From: Protonemura montana
Taxonomy: Eukaryota; Arthropoda; Insecta; Plecoptera; Nemouridae
NCBI GenBank assembly: GCA_947568835.1
Contig: OX387608.1
Coordinates: 6,176,001-6,240,000, forward strand
DNA: 64,000 nt
Reading direction: 5' to 3'
Part shown: piece by piece, positions 1 through 9,759 of the stretch
How positions within the stretch are numbered: position 1 is the first letter of the stretch
Layout: every line of letters starts with the position of its first letter
Notes under the pieces: generated by a model
Database searches by the model: none
What the model was told of the DNA's origin: nothing
Seen by the model: only the letters and a program-made list of their open reading frames with translations
Program-made: the position numbers and the translations under genes

Positions 1-761
1 TTTTACCTTGTATTGTTGTGATTTATTTCTATCTTATGTACAAATTGAAGAATGTTCAGCTTGTTAGCACTCCAATGGGAAGCCGTAAGCGTGCCTTGTG
101 GTATATGTTCAAAGTGAATACCAGCTACTGAGAACATTTTTTACCATCTAGAGTTTCTGCTCCATTTTATAATATCCTTAGGCTCGGTCAGATGAAAATT
201 TGTGTTGTAAATACTCAGAATTTAAGAGCAAATTTTGATTCACCGATATTTATTTTTTTAGCTGATTAGTGATCTGGTACTGGTTATTAAAGATATAAAT
301 ATATTAAAAAAGAGATGCGCATTGTCTATGTTTTTTTTCTTGAAGCTTTTGCAGGGTATTACAGAAAGTAATCTTATCAAGCCTTTACATTTAAGAATAA
401 ATTTAATTCCATCATTATAGACTAGATTCAACTGTCTTTCCTCAGAAAGCGTCAGCAGAAAACCATTTTCCTTCATAGATATTTATACCCTTCCGTTTCT
501 TCAATTAGCTCGTTGTGAACACGATACCTGGCGTCTCGTATTTCTTTCGATCCCGATATCGAATGCTCCATGGAAAATTTAATTAAAACACGTGTATTAA
601 CACATTACACCTACACCTAACAATGAAACACTTTCATAAAAAGCGCGTACAGCGAAATTGATGCACACAACTAAAGAAATTATTACAATACATATCATCT
701 CCGATATTAAGTTACCATGACACCACACATAACATCATCTCCATTGTTTCTCTCAGTGTTA

Positions 762-1166
762 TTATATAATAACACCGTTTATTCTTCTGCCGCCACCACT
801 TTTGTTTAACAGAATGACAATTGTCGGCTGTCTCGAGTTAGCAATCAGCATGAAAGGTTGCTGCCTAAATATAGTCGCAACGAAATGCAGATCACGGCGC
901 CAATAGTCCAGACAGAACACATTTTGCCCCACTGCTGCAAGGATGTAATAATATGGTAGTGGCACGCATAGTAAAATTTGATATTCCTTGATGATAAGGG
1001 GTGGTTGAACGTGATACCTATGCTGGGGTGGGAGTCGCCGTATAGACTCATTGATGTAATAAAGGTGTATACAAAAGGGGGCATAATTTTTGGCACGCGA
1101 ACGATATTTGGCCCCGTCGCGTCTGGTGGCTTGAAGGATTTTTGCATGTAATTGATCTTGGTTCAT
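762..1166 (-). CDS. Unassigned pair of overlapping open frames
   Basis: A 134-codon frame and a second 100-codon frame (845-1147) are both open on the minus strand of this slightly GC-richer patch. The protein from either frame has mixed composition and no signal peptide, membrane segment or family motif that I recognise. Two long overlapping open frames could mean a decayed coding copy with a frameshift, but in sequence of this kind they can also arise by chance. No splice borders or promoter were found. The rest of 1-1547 is AT-rich with nothing else recognisable. Confidence 0.12.
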   Translation of the reverse strand: MNQDQLHAKILQATRRDGAKYRSRAKNYAPFCIHLYYINESIRRLPPQHRYHVQPPLIIKEYQILLCVPLPYYYILAAVGQNVFCLDYWRRDLHFVATIFRQQPFMLIANSRQPTIVILLNKSGGGRRINGVII

Positions 1167-1547
1167 GCGATGGGGTATGCGGTCACGAATTAGTTTGAGC
1201 TTGTTTTGTGTTTTTTTGTGTTATTTGGAATGGTTGGCAGACATGTAAACGGACATGTGTTTAGATGTCACGTGGTATTTGAATTTGAGGGTATGTGCGA
1301 CAATTACTGTCTTAGAGGACCTAATAGCCATGGGTTCCGCATTATAGATAAATCTTAACACAGATGTTACCTTTACTGCAAGTATTGAAAAAAAGGGCAG
1401 CAACGATCTTTTTAATTTTTATCTTAATGATCACCGATTTTTAATTAAAGTATTCAAAAATATAATGTTACTGAAATGACAGTGTGTTCTTTTGGAATAC
1501 ATTTTTTTTTTTATATCTTCAAGGTTTTGAGAGCCGTTGGTATATGA

Positions 1548-1681
1548 GTCTTGTGGTTTTTTGGTTTATACTCTTTTGTGAAGGTCTTTTAGTCCTAAAA
1601 AGGACTTTCCAAAAAATGGAGAAATTCTTTTTAGGATTAAAAACCTTCACAAAAAAGCATTTACCGAAAAACCACAATACT
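1548..1681. repeat. Fold-back (hairpin) element, MITE-like
   Basis: Two ~55-bp arms (about 1548-1603 and 1627-1681) are imperfect reverse complements. The left arm carries TCTTGTGGTTTTTTGG and GTGAAGGTCTTTTAG, and the right arm carries the matching CCTTCACAAAAAAG and CGAAAAACCACAATAC. The spacer is ~23 bp. This is the shape of a non-autonomous fold-back element. No second copy was seen in the window. Short open frames over it are a by-product. Confidence 0.6.
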
Positions 1682-2229
1682 TGAACGCATTATTATTAGT
1701 ATTGTGTGTTGGCAGTGATCACGATTTTCCGTATTTTCCTTTCCAACCGTGCCCCTGTTTTACGGAGTCCAATAAACAAGACAAAAAACAAATAAACCCA
1801 AATTTCAATCTTAGAAAGTACATAGTGAATCGTTTGACCTTTCGCTCGTTCACGAACCTGATTCGCACATTCGATTCCTAGGATCGAAGACGATGTACAC
1901 CTTCTATAAATAAAGAGAATTGCGCTGCCTCCTCGAGTGCTAATAAATATTAGCAATTCCTGAGAAAGCGTGTTTCAAAATGTTTGTCCACCAACCCACA
2001 CACCTTCAGTTTACGGAAACTGAACCTAGAAAAGGTTTCCCCGGAAAATCCCCCTATTCCAAGAATGTCACAAAATAAGTATAAGTATAAGTATAATTTC
2101 ATAATTGATTTTTAGCACGTTCTAATGAAGCGATTCGCTTTAATTTAAGCTTTTAACTTGGGTTGGTTTTTACACATGCGTTTCTAGCTATTCCTGACCA
2201 ATGCCTTTTTTTTCAACTTGATTAATACA

Positions 2230-2403
2230 GGTATCGATGGGTGTACGCCTTTCGTGTTATCCATATGCTTTACGACCGATTCCGTGCTTTGGTCATTTCG
2301 CCGAATTGCCGGAGGTCGTGGGGCCAGTGTTCGACTAGTACCTATCGAGGGTCGGGTGGAACTTGATGGCACGCGTGCTCGATATTTCGAATCGATTTCT
2401 TAA
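2230..2403 (+). CDS. Possible terminal exon, unidentified
   Basis: A GC-rich island about 170 bp long follows a pyrimidine run and an acceptor-like AATACAG at 2223-2229. After that acceptor one frame stays open to TAA at 2401-2403; the other two close earlier. The encoded peptide is mixed in composition with an arginine-rich middle and matches no family I know. No donor follows, so if real it is a last exon. The opposite strand is open over the same stretch, which weakens the case. Confidence 0.2.
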   Translation, partial: GIDGCTPFVLSICFTTDSVLWSFRRIAGGRGASVRLVPIEGRVELDGTRARYFESIS

Positions 2404-2619
2404 AGAATTAATAACATGTTCTCTCTGGGAATTCATGGTTGGGTGAACGCTCGAAGACAATTGCTTGTTTTTTTTTTTGGATCGGTTGGTTTGCATACTT
2501 TAAAACTGTCCACCTACCTCGACGCTTGTCACTTGGGTGCCGCGTGGGAAGTGGGATGTGAATTAATTAAGAACTTCCGTAGATTTAGTTTTACTATAAT
2601 TTTCAACTGTAGTTGAGCT

Positions 2620-2685
2620 TTTGGCCTTACAGAAACATCTGAATTTCATTGCATGTGATTGGAAGACACATGCTTTAGTAACTGT
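2620..2685 (-). repeat. Fragment of the dispersed ATCACATGCAG family
   Basis: The reverse complement reads AATCACATGCAATGAAATTC followed by an AGATGTTTCTG segment. The same core is found at 12655-12765, 31328-31600 and 56228-56490. Only the core survives here, followed by a short tandem TAACTGTTATGG duplication. Confidence 0.5.
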
Positions 2686-3090
2686 TATGGTAACTGTTAT
2701 GGAATTGAGAAAGTTGTAAAAATAGTTAGGGAAGAAGTTTTTTTTTTCACTTTCCATTACTGTCAATGAAAATGTATGGCAATTTATTACTAACTTCAAA
2801 TTTAGCTCACTATTCAATTTTATTTTATCTGTTTTCCTTCTCGTGTAGAAATTAAGGTGCTAAATCGAAATAAGCCCAAGTTAAGGTTTTTTTTTTGGTT
2901 TTTTTTTTTGGTTTTTTTTTCGGTTTTAGAGAGTGGGGAATTTATTTTTTAATCAGAAACTTCGTCCCGCTCGTTTTTTTTTTTTTTTTGCTGTCAACGA
3001 CAGGCTGTGTTAGCGACATTTGAAACGTCAATCTCGGCGGAGGTGGAACTGAAAATCAATCAGTTTTGGAGGCGTTTGGCTCACGAGAGT

Positions 3091-3683
3091 ACGTTGGATG
3101 TTTTCCATCTGATTTGCTTGGGTACTGACGTTTTCCCATCTGATTTGCAAGGGTACTGACGTTTTCCCATCTGAATTGCAAGGGTACTGACGTTTTCCCA
3201 TATGAATTGCAGGGGTACTGACGTTTTCCCATCTGAATTGCAAGGGTACTGACGTTTTCCCATATGAATTGCAAGGGTACTGACGTTTTCCCATCTGAAT
3301 TGCAAGGGTACTGACGTTTTCCCATCTGATTTGCTTGGGTACTGACGTTTTCCCATCTGAATTGCAAGGGTTCTGATGTTTTCCCATCTGATTTGCAAGG
3401 GTACTGACTTTTTTCCGTCTGATTTGCAAGGGTACTGACGTTTTCCCATCTGATTTGCAAGGGTACTGACGTTTCCCATCTGATTTGCAAGGGTACTGAC
3501 GTTTCCCATCTGATTTTCAAGGGTACTGACGTTTTACCGTCTGATTTGCAAGGGTACTGACGTTTTCCCATCTGAATTGCAAGGGCACTGACGTTTTCCC
3601 ATCTGATTTGCAAGGGTACTGACGTTTTCCCATCTGATTTTCTTGGGTACTGACGTTTCCCATCTGATTTGCAAGGGTACTGG
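3091..3683. repeat. 31-bp minisatellite, 18 units plus partial ends
   Basis: The unit is GGGTACTGACGTTTTCCC followed by ATCTGATTTGCAA. Full units start at 3120, 3151, 3182 and so on to 3645, with 30-bp units where one T of the T-run is lost (3461, 3491, 3645). Degenerate partial units lie at both ends. Variants CTGATTTG, CTGAATTG and ATATGAATTG mark subtypes. Because 31 is not a multiple of three and the unit has no minus-strand stop, all three minus frames stay open for long distances. The resulting 214-, 142- and 133-codon frames are therefore repeat artefacts. Confidence 0.95.
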
Positions 3684-5255
3684 CGGATGTCTTGTGGCAT
3701 TTGCTTGTCAATAAAATTTTACTGTACTTCCTTACACCGCTGAATCAGATCAGTGTGAAATGAAGGAAAGGCGTGAACCGGAGATCGTAAAAAGGCGTTG
3801 CTTCGGAAGCGAGACATGACACTAATAAATGAAGCATAAAACATTATTATTTACGAGGTAATTTAACTTTTTTTTTCGTGTTTTATTTGCAAATATCTCT
3901 CTGAAAAATTTTCCTTTCGAATGCTATAAAGTCGGAAGAGATATTTCAATTAAATTTACCTGTAAAGGTGTGACATGGCACGACGCCATCGGCTTAATTT
4001 TGTTTTTGAATAATTCAGGAAAACATTAAAAAATACATGTTCTATTTTTAAAGTTGGTGGGACGGTACTTCGTGTTTTTTTTTTTTTTTTTTTTTTTCTT
4101 AACAGAAGTTAGTTTTTATTGAGCAGCCAGGACACAAGCGAAAAGGTGATCTGAGCTTGATAGATATTGAATGCCAACAGAAAAGTCAATTTTCTTTTCA
4201 ATATTCTTGGAAGACCAATTGAAAGTTACCTAAAATCTTTGAAAGTTCATAGAATGCACTTTTCTAGTCCACTAGTGTTAAACAATTATAGATATCTCCG
4301 TAGAGATTCTCAAAGATAAATCACAATTTAATTTTAAATATATAAACTTATTTTTTGTTCAATATTTAAGATAATTACTGTAAGCTTTGTCATTTTGTTT
4401 TTAAATAAATACATTATTACTATGTCAACTGTTATTAACACCTCCCAAACTGTATGAAAAAAGCACACAAATACAAAAAAGTTTCCTTCAAATTACCAAA
4501 AAAAACTGTAACCACTCCCATACAGAGTAACAACGTTACACCTAACCGGAGTATAAAAGTCTATTTATTTACTACGCAGTACACACCCGCTGTTAAAACA
4601 GGGTAAGAGGGGGACCCCATGCCGCCAAGTCTGTGTTGTGGGTCGAGGGCATTCACCCGCCCAGTAGCCAGATAGGCTGCAACCGTGGCTCCCCTAACCC
4701 TAACTCTAACCAGACACGACCAAAACAATGACTCACACCAAGGGTAGTCTAACACAAACTACCATAACGCTAATGTTAACTGTCTTAGCGACAAAATAGC
4801 CACCATTACAGCGACAAAAATGGCAGATGCCTCTAAAATAATAATAATAATAAATAATAATAATAATATAATAATAATAATATTTTTTTATTCCATAAGC
4901 AACATGAGAATGTCATACAGGAAAGTCATTTTGAATTTTCAAGAAATTCTTTTATGTTATAAAAACAGCTTTTCATAAGGTAGCGCTTCAAACCCTGTTT
5001 AAATGCTGAACCCTCGTTTTCGTTCAACTCTGGTGGAAGTAAATTATAAAATAGACTTCCAGCATAAGCAGGTCTTTTTTTAAATGTAGTTTTTTCGAGA
5101 TGGAGACACCGTCGTTTCGAGTGGTTAGTCATTTTATTTCTCGCAGATTACTCGCATTTGAGACTGGTTTACGCTCAGTTATTCTTTATTTACCTCAACG
5201 ATTGATGTACATGTGTTGATATTTTGAGTCGTAATTTTTCGATTGTAAATGTTTG
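3684..5255. other. AT-rich gene-free interval
   Basis: No exon-like island was found. It contains a 23-base T run (about 4075-4097), a mildly GC-richer patch at 4580-4740 with no recognisable coding content, and an AAT microsatellite listed separately. Confidence 0.6.
4837..4884. repeat. AAT microsatellite
   Basis: Interrupted (AAT)n/(ATA)n run. Comparable AAT tracts sit at 34330-34350 (the tail of a SINE) and 61812-61842. Confidence 0.9.
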
Positions 5256-5322
5256 TTATAAAGGACGGCCGCACGCGCCATCAGATGGCACCTACCGTTA
5301 CCACGTGACTTGTTTACTCAGC
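5256..5322 (+). repeat. Short dispersed repeat with GCGCCATC core, copy 1
   Basis: Shares the order TATAAA, GACG, GCGCCATC, TGG, then ACCGTTACCA with 11495-11555. Family and full length are unknown. The core resembles a CTCF motif in reverse complement, but this copy has two mismatches. Confidence 0.5.
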
Positions 5323-5428
5323 TAGCTTTACAATTAGTAACACTGGTTCTCGTAACTATTTCTATTTAATATTAATGACCTAACTAGCTAGAAACTCTCT
5401 GGGGTAGCCACTCTGGCTCGAAAAGAAC

Positions 5429-5845
5429 ACCGAACGGTTTGGCGTGTTCTCAGGAGATCCCCGAAGTTAAGCAACACTGCGCTGAGTCAGGTATTGAATG
5501 GGTGACCATTATACACATGACCAGTTCTGTTCAGGAGAGAGGTTGGAGGGATGAAATTTAGTACAGCAACTTCATTCGCCTTGCTTATCAACCTCTCGAC
5601 AACATGGATTTGTGGAGGAATCCTGCTGTTCGAGTTGTACCGTCCTTCGGAAGGGACGTTAAGCCCGTTGATGCTATTCGACAGGAGTAGGCTACGTGCC
5701 GGCACCGGGTTTCCCCTCCTCCTTTCTAGGCAAGGTTATGTTCATCATCACCCTCATCATCATCCACTCATTCACCGACGCCATTAGACCAGTGCCGCAT
5801 GGCCAGTTGTCAAAACAGTACGTCGTTAAACACCACACATCAATC
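5429..5845 (+). repeat. 5S rRNA-derived SINE, copy A (near full length)
   Basis: Starts ACCGAACGGTTTGGCG and carries the 5S-like GAAGTTAAGCAAC (box A region) and a GGGTGACC element of box C. The SINE body follows (GACCAGTTCTGTTCAGGAGA, then CCTTGCTTATCAACCTCTCG), with a tail of GTCGTTAAACACCAC plus (AATC)n. About 11 bp is missing from the head relative to the copy at 34329-34781. Flanks AAAAGAAC and AAAAAAAC may be a target duplication with one mismatch. Short open frames inside are artefacts. Confidence 0.9.
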
Positions 5846-5859
5846 AAAAAAACTCATGT

Positions 5860-7847
5860 GCGAGCAGATTAATTATTGACAGTGAAGGGTAAAGGTCGGG
5901 GTACCAAATATGACCAAAATAACGCACGCAAGTCGCTGGTGGGTTTTTTTATTTTTGCGTGGAGGGATGAAATATAAATTGGCGCTGTGGTGGGATGACA
6001 TGGAAAAGTGCTCAACGGATCATGGTTTTGCATTTCGGCTGGAAGGCTTTTAAGTGCTGTAGATACGTTTCGGATTTTAGCTTTAGGAGTGGAGTGCCCG
6101 AATGTTTTTTTTTTGTCGTTTCAGTGAATTTTGGAGAATTATGGTTTTCTAGACCGTAGAAAATCGACCGCACAATGGTTTCGATAAAATATGTTTATAC
6201 AAGGTTTTGGGTCATTGTTTTGGGTAACGCATTGCGAGTAATCGCGTTTTTTTTGTTTCTCAGCCCAACCCCTAATGTCTGTTGGAATCTTTAAAAAAAA
6301 AAACATCACACAAAAATTATCTATTCGATAAATAACTATTCGCGGTGACAGTAATGGCGTTGTTCCTCTCTGGAAATAAGTGCGCAAGGACCGTTTTTTG
6401 TTATCTAACGCCGGTTTCTTTCCGCGATCTTTACAGAAATAAATTAACAGAAACCATAAAACTGATAAAAGTTGAATGAAAATCACTGAGAGGCAAACGA
6501 TTTTTGTTGTTAACTCAAAATGACTTCTATGTCCGCTACTAGTGATGGTTTTACAATATAGAATTAACTACCTTGCTTGATAGCTACGAGTTCAATGGAC
6601 TCAATTGAAAACAACAACAATGTTCTAGTTAATGTCGATAAATCGGTATGCGATAAAGGACATAAAATCAACGTCGTAATTAAATTGTATTCCACTTGTT
6701 TTCGTTTTCAATTTATTCTTCTAATTAATAGCTTTCTCATTACGATGGAGAGAAGCTTTCTGCGACTTAATAATAAGAGGGGTAGAGGGGAATTTTGAAT
6801 GGAACCAAATTGAAAACATAATTAATGTCAATCACCTTTTGTTACGGAGTTAAGTGGCTTAGCGACTTCTACGGTGGTGAACACGATCATTAGTTGTTAG
6901 CGTCGTATTTTCAAAAATCATTTTTCATTTTCAAAAACAGAACAGACTATAAAGTGAACAGCATTGTTGAATGATTTCAATGGGTTCAGGGTTTAGGAAT
7001 TCCCCGTGCCTGAAACTGATAAACAGATATGAACTAATTAATTCATCTGAGCCTACTGCCTATCTCATTACTAATTTGTATAATTCAGTCAGATTGCCAT
7101 GCAGATTCACGAATCTGATTTCATGCAATAGATTTATTATCACCATTGCAATTACACGCAGCAAGTAATTGCTTATACCATATGTAATCCACATATTTCA
7201 AGTCGACAATTATTAACAACTAAGTATACCATTTCAATTATCATGCCGCATAATTGTATAATAAATTAACTCTAGTGCTGGTCGCGTCCCATAAAATCGT
7301 CCAGGCACATGTAAAGGGCAAAATCAGCAATAATTCTAATGGCATTAATCATAATTTATAATAACTTCAAATAAATGTCAAATGAGAAAAAATAAGGACA
7401 CAAACAAATATGATTTCATTCGAATCTTGTTACATTGACATGAATATCAAACTGATAATCATCCAATTATTTCGTACATTTATTTCTTTATGACAAGTCA
7501 TGGTGTTTACATTTCGATAATTACAATGTTACACGGAATGTCGCAATAGCTGATGTCGTAGTAGCCATTAGTAGGTGTCGTCTGGGAGAATTGGCGGCCC
7601 TGAACTCGCGCAGTGGCGCTAGGTCGATAGTGGCGTATCACTGTCGATAAGCACCAGAACGGTTAGTGACTGGCATTCAAATTCAGGAATACCATTTGAC
7701 AGTTTATTTTACACAGAACAGAATTATAAAAATACATGGAAAGGGAACTAGACTGGAAAAATGTGTGACCAAACCGGGATCTCTCTATAACTTGCTGGTT
7801 TCAGCTCTAGTGGAATTACCAGAATAACCAAAAAAACCTTCAAAATA
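5860..7847. other. AT-rich interval with no recognised feature
   Basis: Short open frames (for example 6139-6486 on the minus strand) have AT-driven composition and no splice or family motif. Nothing repeated elsewhere in the window was recognised. Confidence 0.5.
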
Positions 7848-7860
7848 CATATGTAAGCGT

Positions 7861-8170
7861 TAGGATAAAATCTTATTTAAATTGCAAACGCTTGCAATGC
7901 GCGAGGTATTTTATTATTATCAACACTTTAACCGTCTCAAAAATTGATCCCCAAACGGAGACTCGAACCCAGATCTCCACCAATCGCGGGTGTTGCTCTA
8001 AACCTCCTTGGAGAACTGCCATTCTCATCAAATACAGTAAAATCGTCTCAAAAAGCCAGTGTCCAAGTAGCTCAATGGTTTAAAGCAACTCCCGCGATAG
8101 TTAGAGATCGGGGTTCGAGTCCCAGTTTAAGCATCAATTTTTGAGACGGTTATAGTGTTGATAATAATGA
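7861..8170 (+). repeat. Inverted tRNA-like SINE/fold-back element, copy 1
   Basis: The element begins AGGATAAAATCTTATTTAAA and ends GTTGATAATAAT. Flanking 13-mers CATATGTAAGCGT (7848-7860) and CACATGTAAACGT (8171-8183) differ at two positions and look like an aged target-site duplication. Inside, 36-bp arms 7913-7948 and 8133-8168 are inverted repeats with one mismatch. Each arm adjoins a tRNA-like module pointing outward: minus strand about 7950-8030, and plus strand about 8058-8128 with box A-like TAGCTCAATGG and box B GGTTCGAGTCC. The long irregular duplication favours retrotransposition over a classical MITE. Transcription by RNA polymerase III is inference. Confidence 0.8.
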
Positions 8171-8210
8171 CACATGTAAACGTCTTTGGGTTATTCAAGT
8201 CAAGTGAGAG

Positions 8211-8224
8211 ACACTAGATGGCGC
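8211..8224 (+). promoter_or_regulatory. CTCF-like motif
   Basis: ACACTAGATGGCGC matches the widely conserved CTCF core CCASYAGRKGGCGC at 13 of 14 positions. It lies 28 bp beyond the tRNA-like element's duplication. Binding is untested. Confidence 0.4.
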
Positions 8225-8365
8225 TCGTTGCCGTCATTTTTAACAAAACCTCTGATATTTAATAATTACGACTCAAAATAGCGAAACACCTTTTATCAAT
8301 AGTTGAGATCGTCAATCGTATCAATCGTTCAACATTATTGAAGATTAATTACATTTAAACCTAAG

Positions 8366-8528
8366 AAAAACTATTTGAAATGGGTTTTGAATGCTAAGTA
8401 AAGGACAACTTAGAATTTTACTAATTGTACTAATTTTACTTAGCATTCAAACCCCATTTCAAATAGTTTTTGTTAAAACTATTGCTAAGGATAAATCAAG
8501 TAGACATGAGTCTAAAGACCATCATACA
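8366..8528 (+). repeat. ACCATCAT family, copy with inverted-repeat start
   Basis: Arms 8366-8402 and 8435-8471 are 37-bp inverted repeats with one mismatch. The unique 3' part follows (GCTAAGGATAAATCAAGTAG, then CATGAGTCTAAAGACCATCA). Other copies in the window keep only the right arm and the 3' part. Class is unknown: a 3' fragment of a larger element or a hairpin-ended non-autonomous element are both possible. Confidence 0.75.
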
Positions 8529-8872
8529 TGTAAACCAGTTTTAAATACAAGTAATCTGCAAGAAATAAAGAAATGAAATTTCTTAACTATCAAAATATCT
8601 AGTAGGATCCTCTATTTTCGTTGATATATTTTCGTTGATACTCATAATTATTTAGTTAAAAACGCCAATGTGTTCGAGTTCTTATTTCAGAAAATACACA
8701 ATACATTAGTTTTTAAGTTATTGACCCTGGTTATTTTGTTTGGATGCATTTAGGAAGCTTGAACTAGGTAATTGTTATAATTTTATGTGGTTCTTTTGTT
8801 ATCGGAAAATTGTCAGGACTGCTCTTACCCTTGAAGAAGTAACTAGTATATGTTAAAAACGTCGGGAAATTT

Positions 8873-8973
8873 AGTTGCCCTTTACCTAGCATTCAAAACC
8901 CAGTTCAAATAGTTTTTATAAAAACTTGTGCTAAGGATAAATCAAGTAGACATGAGTCTAAAAACCATCATAA
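8873..8973 (+). repeat. ACCATCAT family, short copy
   Basis: Begins GCCCTTTACCTAGCATTC and ends TCTAAAAACCATCATAA. It matches 8435-8528 and 57502-57601 throughout at high identity, and the left inverted arm is absent. Confidence 0.8.
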
Positions 8974-9105
8974 AGTTATCGGTCGGTTTATTGATCTATC
9001 ATATTTAATTCAAAGTTGACAATACCCTGTTGGCATACCTAACACAAAAGAAATTAAAATCAACCAACAATTCATCAAGTCACCTGTTTAAAGTAACTAA
9101 CTTAC

Positions 9106-9250
9106 CTATCCGTGCCCGACGCCACTGGTTGGCATGCGTACTGTCGTCAACACGTGTGTAATACTGTTTTGTGGCAGGCGCCAGTCTTATCGCGATTGAT
9201 GTAATTAGCCTATCACAACTTGCGATTTGATAAGAAGCGCGTGTATACAT
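9106..9250 (-). CDS. Candidate first coding exon, unidentified
   Basis: From ATG at 9248-9250 (minus) 48 codons stay open to a strong donor, ATAG|GTAAGTTAG, just below 9106, ending in phase 1. The segment is GC-richer than its flanks. The peptide is mixed and basic (it includes APATKQYYTRVDD) with no motif I recognise. If unspliced the frame stops eight codons later. An E-box CACGTG lies inside, so a non-coding or regulatory reading is also possible. Confidence 0.25.
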
Positions 9251-9430
9251 AAGATCTGATGCAGAAATGAAAGCAATGTAAACAATCTCTTATCTCTCGT
9301 CATGCTATAAGAAACCAACTTCGCAATAATGTCATGCTGTATTCCATTGATTGCACAATTGCACGTGTTTTCTTAATTGTTTGGTTTACGGTTTGATTTG
9401 TGTTTTTCTATGGCGGTTAGAATCAAAGTT

Positions 9431-9745
9431 AGGATGAAATCTTATTTAAATTGCAAACGCTGGCAATGCGGGGGGTATTTTAGTATTATCAACACTATAA
9501 CCATCTCAAAAATTGATGTCCCCGTTTGGGCATCAATTTTTGAGACGGTTTGAGACGGTCTCAAAAATTGATGCTAAAACGGGGACTCGAACCCCGATCT
9601 CCACCTTTCGCGGGTGTTGCTTTAAACCATGAGCTTCTTGGACACAGGATTTTTGAGACGATTTTAGTCAACACTATAACCATCTCAAAAATTGATGTCC
9701 CCTTTTGGGCATCAATTTTTGAGACGGTTATAGTGTTAATAATAA
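9431..9745 (+). repeat. Inverted tRNA-like SINE/fold-back element, copy 2
   Basis: Flanked by a perfect 13-bp duplication TAGAATCAAAGTT (9418-9430 and 9746-9758). Starts AGGATGAAATCTTATTTAAA like copy 1 and ends GTTAATAATAAT. A single tRNA-like module on the minus strand (about 9565-9645, box B GGTTCGAGTCC, box A region TTTAAAGCAACACCCGCG) lies between two perfect hairpins, 9504-9545 and 9683-9724. Each hairpin has stem TCTCAAAAATTGATG and a 12-nt loop. The hairpins look like collapsed remnants of further tRNA-like arms. Confidence 0.85.
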
Positions 9746-9759
9746 TAGAATCAAAGTTG

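Noticed and set aside
3056-3700. 214-, 142- and 133-codon minus frames encoding a repetitive protein
   Set aside because: They are three frames of the same 31-bp minisatellite. The unit simply lacks minus-strand stops, and there is no single favoured frame.
8058-8128. Functional tRNA gene
   Set aside because: Box A and B words are good, but the two ends do not pair into an acceptor stem and the same module recurs in a repeat. It is a tRNA-derived repeat arm.
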